Below, in pieces: positions 1 to 4,728 of a stretch of DNA of 6,254 bases (position 1 is the stretch's first letter; each line of letters starts with the position of its first letter). This stretch comes from Thermoleophilaceae bacterium (GTDB taxonomy: Bacteria; Actinomycetota; Thermoleophilia; Solirubrobacterales; Thermoleophilaceae), in assembly GCA_013813135.1 (NCBI GenBank), contig JACCSF010000152.1, positions 1 through 6,254 of the forward strand, given 5' to 3'. Position numbers and translations under genes: made by a program. The notes under the pieces were generated by a model, which worked only from the letters and a program-made list of their open reading frames with translations, had not been told where the DNA came from and searched no databases.

Positions 1-227
1 TTCCCGAACTGGCTGTCCGCCAGCTTGATCGCGGTTCCCTTCGCCGCGGCCGGCTGCTCGTCGCGCGCCTGCGCGTCGCTAGTCGTGCTTTGCCTATCCG
101 GCTCCTCGGTCGCCGCCTCGGCGGCGGGCTCGGGGGCGGCGCCCTCCCCGCCCGATTCTGAATCGGACCCGCAGCCGCCGGCCACGAGAGCGGCGATCGC
201 GAGCGTGAGAAGCAGAAGGCGCCGCAT
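1..227 (-). CDS. Lipoprotein, COG4315/PF03640-like secreted repeat, partial (3' end outside window)
   Basis: The minus strand is open from an ATG at 227-225 to the window edge, giving 75 complete codons. Residues 1-18 are a short lipoprotein signal (MRRLLLLTLAIAALVAGG) followed by Cys19; the lipobox reads A-G-G-C, and the mature protein would be lipid-anchored on the outer face of the membrane. Residues 20-58 are a low-complexity Gly/Ala/Glu/Pro/Ser linker typical of actinobacterial lipoproteins. The last visible residues, GTAIKLADSQFG, resemble the start of the secreted repeat of unknown function (PF03640, lipoproteins with a Yx(FWY)xxD motif). The diagnostic motif itself lies beyond the edge, so the family is likely but unproven. 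An AGAGGA Shine-Dalgarno sits four bases upstream of the ATG. The gene is divergent from the MmcQ remnant and the propeller gene. Confidence 0.72.
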   Translation of the reverse strand, partial: MRRLLLLTLAIAALVAGGCGSDSESGGEGAAPEPAAEAATEEPDRQSTTSDAQARDEQPAAAKGTAIKLADSQFG

Positions 228-343
228 CGAATCCTCTGGCCCAAGTCTGCCGCACAATCCTTACCAGGTTCCTACAAAGGCGCGCCGGTCTCGTTCCGCA
301 GGGTCGGACGTGAGCAGCGCCCTAAGACGCGTCGGGTCTAGGC

Positions 344-520
344 GAGGGGTTCGTGTGGGAGCGCCCGCTGCGCCGCGCGGACCTCGAAGCGCTGGGTGAC
401 GGCGCGCCCGACGGACCAAGAGGCGTTGCTCGCCGACGACATACCACGAGCTGATCGACGAAGCCTGGCTCGCACGCGCCCAAGCGGCTCGCCAAGACCT
501 ACGTCGACACGGCGCTGTGA
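344..520 (+). pseudogene. Remnant of an MmcQ/YjbR-family (COG2315) gene, frameshifted and internally deleted
   Basis: No single frame is open, but pieces in three frames line up in order with one family. Positions 344-418 read GEGFVWERPLRRADLEALG followed by DGAPDGP. Positions 417-443 read QEALLADDI in another frame. Positions 442-480 read YHELIDEAWLARA in the third frame. Positions 479-520 read PKRLAKTYVDTAL and a TGA stop, back in the first frame. As I recall the family, intact members carry FVWERPLRxxDLxALG, then EALLADDPxVYFTTPHFDGYPAVLVRL, then EAWLARAPKRLA near the C-terminus. The conserved FTTPHFDGYPAVLVRL core is missing here, as is the stretch between APDGP and EALL. The N-terminal 40 or so residues are not recognisable upstream; 228-343 holds stops in this frame. 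I read it as a decayed gene with two deletions and at least one indel, not as a single sequencing error. Confidence 0.7.
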
Positions 521-554
521 CACCCACACCACGCGCCTCTCGCTCTTCGCCTCT

Positions 555-560
555 GGGAGG
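555..560 (+). promoter_or_regulatory. Strong Shine-Dalgarno GGGAGG before an alternative ATG at 567
   Basis: GGGAGG lies six bases upstream of ATG 567-569, which is in frame with the propeller gene and would add 33 hydrophilic residues before Met at 666. This site looks stronger than the AAAGGGA (653-659) that precedes ATG 666. The start therefore depends on whether Shine-Dalgarno strength or the signal peptide is trusted; I prefer 666. Confidence 0.45.
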
Positions 561-665
561 GACTCCATGAAGCTTGCTCGCGTTTCGTGCCCTCGTGCTA
601 CGGGTAGCGCCGCAGGTGGACTCCTGCTCGAGGAGGCAGGGGCCGCTCGACGAAAGGGAAGCGCC

Positions 666-2228
666 ATGCTCAGACTTTCCGCTTGCCGCAGGGCGGTGCT
701 AGCGGCCACGTTCGCGGCCGCGGTGACTTTTCCGGCCACCGCCGGGGCCGCCGTTGATCCTATGACCTTGGTGAGCGGAACGAGTCCTTTCGCCGCGGGT
801 TGCGAGGTGGCGCCTCAGACCGGAACTGTGTTCCGGAATGCCGAGGTCGAGCCGTGGGTCGACGTGAACCTGGCCGACGCCGACAACCTCGTGGGCAATT
901 GGCAGCAGGACCGCTGGTCCAACGGCGGATCGAGCGGGAACCTGAGTGCCTACAGCCGGAACGGGGGTGCGAGCTGGACCATCCCGCCGATCAGCGCCGC
1001 CTCCGACACCGGGCAGGCAAAGTTCAGCCGCTGTACGGGCGGCAACGCCTCCAACGGCGGTGACTTCGAGCGGGCGACCGACCCTTGGGTGTCGTTCTCA
1101 CCCAACGGCGTGGCGCACCAGGTGGCGATGGGGATCAACGACTCCAACGTCGCGAACGCCGTACTCACGTCGCGCTCGTCCGATAAGGGCGCGAACTGGG
1201 AGAACCCGGTGGTGGTCAAGTTCGACGACCGGGCGAACTTCTTCAACGACAAGGAGACGCTCACCGCCGATCCGACCGACCCGAGGTACGTCTACGTCAC
1301 CTGGCAACGCATCGTGGCTCCCAACGAGAGGGCTAGCGCGCGGGCCGGCGAGCGCGCGGCGGCGTTCCGCTCGATCGCCTGGTTCGCACGTTCGGACGAC
1401 AACGGCGCTTCGTACGAGCTGGTGAAGCCGATCCTCGATCCGGGCAACAAGGCCCAGACGATCGGCAACCAGATAGTGGTGCTTCCGAATGGAGACCTGG
1501 TGATGGTCTTCAACCTGATCCGCAACGTCGGTACGAACCGCAACCGCGGCTACACCGCGGCCGTGATTCGTTCGACCGACAGGGGCAACACCTGGTCGAC
1601 CCCGATCGAGATCGATCGCATGATCACAGACGGCGTTACCGATCCGGCCGACGGCCATCCGGTGCGCACCGGCGACCTGATCCCGCAGATCGCCGTCGAC
1701 GACCAGAGCGGCAAGCTCTACGTCGTCTGGCAGGACGATCGCTTTACCGGTGAGGAGCAGGTCGCGTTGTCAAGCTCCACCGACGGAGGACTGACCTGGC
1801 TGGACACGCGTCGCGTCAGCACGGTCGGCGGCGTCAATCAGGCGTTCACCCCGACCGTGAGGGTGGCGGACGACGGAACGGTGGCCGTTCAGCACTACGA
1901 CTTCCGCTTCGACGATCCGAGCACCACCCCGCCGCTCACAACCGACGCGTGGCTGCTGCGCTCGGCCGACGGCGGTGCCAGCTGGACGGAGGAGCGGATT
2001 GGCAGTGGCACGCCCGGGGTCGTGACCCCCGGCGACGGCACGGCCTCGTTCGACATGACCACGGCGCCGGACGCGCGCGGCTACTTCGTGGGTGATTACG
2101 CCGGGCTCGACTTCGCCGGCGGCGGCCTGAAGCCCGGCTTCAAGCCGTTCCACGTGCGCGCCAACACTGGCAACCTGACCAACCGCACCGACGTGTTCTC
2201 GACGACCGCATCCGTCAGCGGTCCCTAG
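666..2228 (+). CDS. Secreted sialidase-fold (BNR/Asp-box) beta-propeller protein
   Basis: From the ATG at 666 this is 520 residues. Residues 1-28 form a classical Sec signal peptide: Arg8-Arg9, a hydrophobic run AVLAATFAAAV, then ATAGA-A as the probable cleavage site, so the protein is exported. Six Asp-box motifs (S-x-D-x-G-x-T/S-W) recur at residues 97-104, 171-178, 243-250, 303-310, 371-378 and 433-440, spaced 60-74 residues apart, as expected for a six-bladed propeller. The opening NAEVEPWVDVN and the repeats VYVTWQR and LYVVWQDDRF are typical of bacterial proteins annotated as sialidase family. I do not see the Arg-Ile-Pro motif or a clear catalytic arginine triad, so enzymatic sialidase activity is not supported; glycan or polymer binding is equally possible. 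The frame is open upstream to 396, but that part crosses the MmcQ remnant and is not a real N-terminus. AAAGGGA at 653-659 serves as ribosome binding site; ATG 567 is the alternative start. It stands alone, closed by a terminator. Confidence 0.88.
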   Translation: MLRLSACRRAVLAATFAAAVTFPATAGAAVDPMTLVSGTSPFAAGCEVAPQTGTVFRNAEVEPWVDVNLADADNLVGNWQQDRWSNGGSSGNLSAYSRNGGASWTIPPISAASDTGQAKFSRCTGGNASNGGDFERATDPWVSFSPNGVAHQVAMGINDSNVANAVLTSRSSDKGANWENPVVVKFDDRANFFNDKETLTADPTDPRYVYVTWQRIVAPNERASARAGERAAAFRSIAWFARSDDNGASYELVKPILDPGNKAQTIGNQIVVLPNGDLVMVFNLIRNVGTNRNRGYTAAVIRSTDRGNTWSTPIEIDRMITDGVTDPADGHPVRTGDLIPQIAVDDQSGKLYVVWQDDRFTGEEQVALSSSTDGGLTWLDTRRVSTVGGVNQAFTPTVRVADDGTVAVQHYDFRFDDPSTTPPLTTDAWLLRSADGGASWTEERIGSGTPGVVTPGDGTASFDMTTAPDARGYFVGDYAGLDFAGGGLKPGFKPFHVRANTGNLTNRTDVFSTTASVSGP

Positions 2229-2235
2229 GAAAGCG

Positions 2236-2268
2236 GGGCGCTCCGCCGCGCGTGGCGGCGGAGCGCCC
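2236..2268 (+). terminator. Rho-independent terminator after the propeller gene, possibly bidirectional
   Basis: GGGCGCTCCGCCGC (2236-2249) pairs perfectly over 14 bp with GCGGCGGAGCGCCC (2255-2268) around a five-base loop, GCGTG, and is followed on the plus strand by TTTAAT. It begins seven bases after the propeller stop codon. The response-regulator remnant ends from the other side at 2270, so the hairpin may stop both transcripts. The T-run is short and favours the plus direction. Confidence 0.85.
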
Positions 2269-2269
2269 T

Positions 2270-2840
2270 TTAATCTCGGATGGTCGCGGCCGAAGTTAGC
2301 CCGTCTCGATCGCTCCTGGGGCCAGCCCCCAGAGTGACTTGGACCCATCCACCTTCGGTCACCCGCCATTCGACGAGCCGACCCTCCATCGGCAGGTTGT
2401 CGGCAGACCGCGCGGGGCACCATCCCGCGCGTTGCCCTGCCACTGCACGGACCGCGCTGCGCAGGGAGGTCCAACAGGCGGGGTGGTCATCCCGTGAGCC
2501 GATCCCCAAACGGACCCCGCGGGCGAAGCTGCGCACGCGGTCGGCATCCCCGGCCGGGCCGCTCAGCACGATCACCGGCAGGTCGGGGGATCCACGCGCG
2601 AGGCCAGCCCGTCCGCCGCCCTGGTGCGGTCGAGCAGCGCAGGCCGCTGCCGTCCTCGAGCCCGAGGTCGAGCACCACCAGCGACGGCCGGCGCACCTCG
2701 ATCGCCCGCAGCCCTTCCCCCGCCCCGCTCGCCCCGGCCGCCTGGAACCCGTCGGCCGTCAGGTTGTCCAGCAGGAAGGCACGCGTGGCCTGGGCGTCCT
2801 CGACGACCAGCACGGTGCGACGCTCGAGAGGTTGGTCCAC
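2270..2840 (-). pseudogene. Broken response regulator (CheY-like receiver) with unrecognised tail
   Basis: Read from a possible GTG at 2840-2838, the first 67 codons give a clear receiver N-half: RRTVLVVEDAQATRAFL with the acidic pair Glu14-Asp15, then SLVVLDLGLEDGSGL with phospho-acceptor Asp58. At about 2639 the frame fails. The continuation LLDRTRAADGLASRVDP lies in the second frame (2637-2587). After a run of five C on the minus strand (2589-2585) it moves to the third frame as DLPVIVLSGPAGDADRVRSF plus ARG (2584-2516), which includes the conserved Ser of the LSG motif. The next expected elements, a DD/Y segment and the conserved Lys-Pro, are absent. The remaining frame to the TAA at 2270 (DDHPACW to SAATIRD) is Trp-rich and resembles neither a winged-helix DNA-binding domain nor anything else I know. 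In intact two-component regulators such a domain would be phosphorylated by a histidine kinase; no kinase is in the window. No good ribosome binding site precedes the GTG, so the original start is uncertain. Confidence 0.72.
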
Positions 2841-2899
2841 GCCCGGAGAAGCCCAGCCCTCGCGAGCCTCGCCCCCGAAAGCGTTATCGCGCCAAGGGA

Positions 2900-2917
2900 C
2901 TGCAAATCGGGTTGCAG
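2900..2917. promoter_or_regulatory. Dyad CTGCAA-N6-TTGCAG upstream of the 2984 gene
   Basis: A perfect 6-bp inverted repeat with a six-base spacer lies in the 143-base gap between the divergent response-regulator remnant and the 2984 gene, 66 bases before that start codon. It could be an operator for a dimeric regulator. A related dyad with the same CTGCA...CGGGyTGCA core lies before the copper-protein gene. A TAGGAT hexamer at 2945-2950 fits the actinobacterial TANNNT -10 pattern, but I found no convincing -35 element. Confidence 0.3.
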
Positions 2918-2983
2918 ACCTCCCGGGGCGGAAGGAATCGGCCGTAGGATGACGACGCCGGGCCCCGCCCGCGAAACTGGAAC

Positions 2984-3445
2984 ATGGATACAACAAAACG
3001 CGGCAATTACGAGTCCGGCTCCGACTACGTGCTGGAGTACGGCGAGCTTCGCTTCACGTTCAATGAGCGTGACTTCACCGAGCGCGTCGAGCAGGCGGCG
3101 GTGAAGCTCGGATTCGTGGACGGTCCGCTTGGCGACCATGAGCGCGAGGATCTCGTCAACCTCGCCGTCAACGGTGAGGTCCACGAGGCGCAGTCGAACC
3201 TGGGCGAGCACATCAACTACTGCTGGGGCGACCTCAACGGTCCCTCGGAGCGCTCGCTGGTCCACTGGCTCCGGCGGCTCGTCTTCCGCGGCGCCTGGCT
3301 CGACCAGCGCGTGATGGAGGGCGAGCTCGATTTGGTCTTCGACGAGAACACCCACTCCTTCGGGTATGCCCAGCCCGACCGCAACCTCGAGCTGATCGAG
3401 CTCTCACCCGAGCCGAGCTGGCACGCGGTCGGGTATCGGCGGTAG
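2984..3445 (+). CDS. Hypothetical protein, 153 residues, acidic, probably cytoplasmic
   Basis: I do not recognise this family. The 153-residue product has no signal peptide and no membrane segment, and it is rich in Asp/Glu, with Trp and aromatic residues spread through the C-terminal half. Visible stretches include YVLEYGELRFTFNERDFTE (residues 15-33), EDLVNLAVNGEVHEAQSNLG (55-74), SLVHWLRRLVFRGAWLDQRV (91-110) and ELDLVFDENTHSFGY (114-128). The alternation of amphipathic helix-like and strand-like segments suggests a compact alpha/beta protein. Third-position G/C is high throughout except in the first ten codons, which are noticeably A-rich (ACAACAAAACG), a common feature of efficiently initiated genes. 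The Shine-Dalgarno is weak (CTGGAA just before the ATG at 2984). The copper-protein gene starts 40 bases after the stop, so co-transcription is possible, but it gives no firm hint about function. Confidence 0.75.
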   Translation: MDTTKRGNYESGSDYVLEYGELRFTFNERDFTERVEQAAVKLGFVDGPLGDHEREDLVNLAVNGEVHEAQSNLGEHINYCWGDLNGPSERSLVHWLRRLVFRGAWLDQRVMEGELDLVFDENTHSFGYAQPDRNLELIELSPEPSWHAVGYRR

Positions 3446-3451
3446 GGTTCC

Positions 3452-3466
3452 TGCAGCCGGGCTGCA
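3452..3466. promoter_or_regulatory. Perfect 7-bp dyad TGCAGCC-G-GGCTGCA before the copper-protein gene
   Basis: The 15-base palindrome sits between the stop of the 2984 gene and the AGGAGG ribosome binding site of the 3486 gene. As RNA it could form a small 6-bp hairpin with a CGG loop, too short for a convincing terminator although ATTT follows. As DNA it could be an operator. With the flanking bases it reads CTGCAGCCGGGCTGCAA, close to the dyad at 2900-2917. Confidence 0.35.
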
Positions 3467-3474
3467 ATTTCCTG

Positions 3475-3480
3475 AGGAGG
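3475..3480 (+). promoter_or_regulatory. Consensus Shine-Dalgarno AGGAGG fixing the start at 3486
   Basis: AGGAGG lies five bases before ATG 3486, within a GAGGAGGAG run. It makes this start the clear choice, which matters because the resulting protein begins without a recognisable signal peptide although its relatives and its copper domains are normally extracytoplasmic. Confidence 0.75.
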
Positions 3481-3485
3481 AGAGC

Positions 3486-4538
3486 ATGCGGAAGCTGTTG
3501 CTCGAGGCCGACGGCTTGGGCGCGCCCAAGCAGCCCGGGTACATCCTCGGCTTCCAGGAGATGGCGCTGGTCGACTCCAAGGACCCCGACGCCAAGCCGC
3601 TCCCCATCGCCAAGATGATGGTCCACCACTTCCTCTACTTCGCCCGCGGCCGCGTGCACGAGGGCCCGGGCAGCTGCTGGCGCGGCGCCGGCTTCATCGG
3701 GGGGCGCGGCGAGGAGCATCCGCTCGGCCGTCCTCAGATGACGCTGCCGAAGCGCTCGCGCGACGTCTACGGCATCAACAACCGCACGGCGGAGGGCAAC
3801 GCGCCGAACTGGTCGCTCACCGCGATGGTGATGAACCACTACAAGCGCCCGAAGAGCTTCTACGTCCGCACCAAGGTCTGGTACACGACCGAGCAGCGCA
3901 CGTCGATCCTGCCGGTCGTGATCGGCGACTGCGCGCAGCTCGCCAACGGCATGTCCTACGACGTGCCCGGCGGCGGCAGGAAGGGCTCGAACTTCGTCAA
4001 CACGAGCGACTGGGTCGCGCCCTTCAGCGGGCGGATGCTGGTCGCCTCGTCCCACCAGCACGGCGGCGGCAAGTACCAGGCGCTCGACAGCCGCACGTGC
4101 CAGCGGCGGCTGTTCAAGGCGCCGGTCTACCACGGCCTGCCCAAACACCCCTACAACTCGATCCGGCCGATCCTGCACGAGCCCGGGCCGATCGGCACGG
4201 GCGCCTACGCGACCGCGCAGGGCATCCCGATCGTCAAGGGCGAGGTGCTACGGCGAACGGCGGTGCACGACGACCACAACCTGCACGTGGCCTCGATGGG
4301 CTTCTGGGCGACCTGGTTCGTCGCGGACGACTCCGTGAAGCGCTGCGGGAAGATGCCCGACGACGTCGTAGAGATCAACAAACCGAAGCACTACACCGCA
4401 CGCCGGACTACGACCTCGAGGTCCCGCAGTTGTCCAAACCCAAGGGCGCGATGGCCGTGTTCAGCGGCAGCCCGCTGGAGATCGGCGACTACTTCTTCCG
4501 GCCCGGCAAGGTCACGGCCAAGGTCGGGGAAACGGTGA
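3486..4538 (+). CDS. Copper-monooxygenase-like (PHM/SURNod19-type) domain; frame shifts at ~4394 into junk tail
   Basis: Residues 1-303 (to codon 4392-4394) are well-formed protein; the following 47 residues before the stop at 4536-4538 are Arg/Ser-rich, out-of-frame translation. The good part shows a full set of potential copper ligands in the order known for peptidylglycine alpha-hydroxylating monooxygenase: His47-His48 (MMVHHFLYF), His118 (VMNHYKRP, compare QVHYG in PHM), His190-x-His192 (SSHQHGGGKY), and Met271 within HNLHVASMGFWATWFV. The HQHGGG, PVYHG and C-terminal MGFW segments also recall the plant SURNod19 family (PF07712). The likely role is copper binding or copper-dependent oxidation; the substrate is unknown. 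The resemblance was found by eye and is not a search result. Cys64, Cys149, Cys205 and Cys287 could form disulphides, implying an exported protein, yet the start MRKLLLEADGLG is not a signal peptide; the original N-terminus may be lost. Joined to the next piece by restoring one base, the product is 412 residues. Confidence 0.72.
   Translation: MRKLLLEADGLGAPKQPGYILGFQEMALVDSKDPDAKPLPIAKMMVHHFLYFARGRVHEGPGSCWRGAGFIGGRGEEHPLGRPQMTLPKRSRDVYGINNRTAEGNAPNWSLTAMVMNHYKRPKSFYVRTKVWYTTEQRTSILPVVIGDCAQLANGMSYDVPGGGRKGSNFVNTSDWVAPFSGRMLVASSHQHGGGKYQALDSRTCQRRLFKAPVYHGLPKHPYNSIRPILHEPGPIGTGAYATAQGIPIVKGEVLRRTAVHDDHNLHVASMGFWATWFVADDSVKRCGKMPDDVVEINKPKHYTARRTTTSRSRSCPNPRARWPCSAAARWRSATTSSGPARSRPRSGKR
4389..4403 (+). 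other. Frameshift site splitting the copper protein (one base missing near 4394)
   Basis: The upstream frame reads Lys-Pro-Lys-His-Tyr, ending in TAC at 4392-4394. The downstream frame reads His-Arg-Thr-Pro-Asp-Tyr-Asp, starting with CAC at 4394-4396. They share base 4394, so inserting one C between TAC and ACC gives an uninterrupted KHYHRTPDYDLEVPQL. The local sequence CACTACACC is not a slippery heptamer, so programmed -1 frameshifting is unlikely. It is either a real one-base deletion or a sequence error. Confidence 0.8.
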
Positions 4539-4723
4539 CCTGGAACTTCAGCGGCTCGAAGCCGCACAGCGTGACCGTGGCGAACGGCCCGCGCGGATTC
4601 TCATCGGTCTACTGGGGCCAGACGAGCGGCAGCTACAGCGTCACGCCTAAGGTGAAGGGCACGTACAAGCTGGTCTGCCTCGTGCACCCCACCACGATGG
4701 CCGAGACGCTGGTCGTCAAGTAG
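4451..4723 (+). CDS. Cupredoxin (plastocyanin-like) domain, C-terminal part of the split copper protein
   Basis: The homologous frame begins at 4394; 4451 is the first in-frame ATG and would give a 90-residue free-standing domain if translation restarts there. Only AAGGG lies close upstream (spacing about four bases), so restart is uncertain. The domain reads FFRPGKVTAKVGETVTWNF, then KPHSVTVANGPRGF, then YKLVCLVHPTTMAETLVVK. It shows all four type 1 copper ligands in the usual order: His of PHSV, Cys of LVCLVHP, His of VHP, and Met four residues later (composite residues 361, 398, 401 and 405). It would bind one blue-copper ion and shuttle electrons. Fused to the N-terminal copper domain it is a plausible electron donor or copper-loading module. 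The stop TAG at 4721-4723 lies five bases from the stop of the convergent Rho-like gene. Confidence 0.75.
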   Translation: MAVFSGSPLEIGDYFFRPGKVTAKVGETVTWNFSGSKPHSVTVANGPRGFSSVYWGQTSGSYSVTPKVKGTYKLVCLVHPTTMAETLVVK

Positions 4724-4728
4724 GCGAG

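Noticed and set aside
396..665. N-terminal extension of the propeller protein from GTG 396
   Set aside because: It runs through the MmcQ/YjbR remnant and places a signal peptide 90 residues inside the protein.
666..2228. Catalytically active sialidase
   Set aside because: Asp-boxes show the fold only; the Arg-Ile-Pro motif and a clear catalytic arginine triad and Tyr/Glu pair could not be found by eye.
3234..4178. Minus-strand open frame of 314 codons opposite the copper protein
   Set aside because: Val/Ala/Arg/Asp-rich shadow of GC-rich codons; the plus strand has an ideal ribosome binding site and conserved copper-ligand motifs.
4386..4400. Programmed -1 ribosomal frameshift in the copper protein
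   Set aside because: No slippery heptamer of the X-XXY-YYZ type and no strong stem-loop at the right distance was seen; a one-base deletion explains it more simply.
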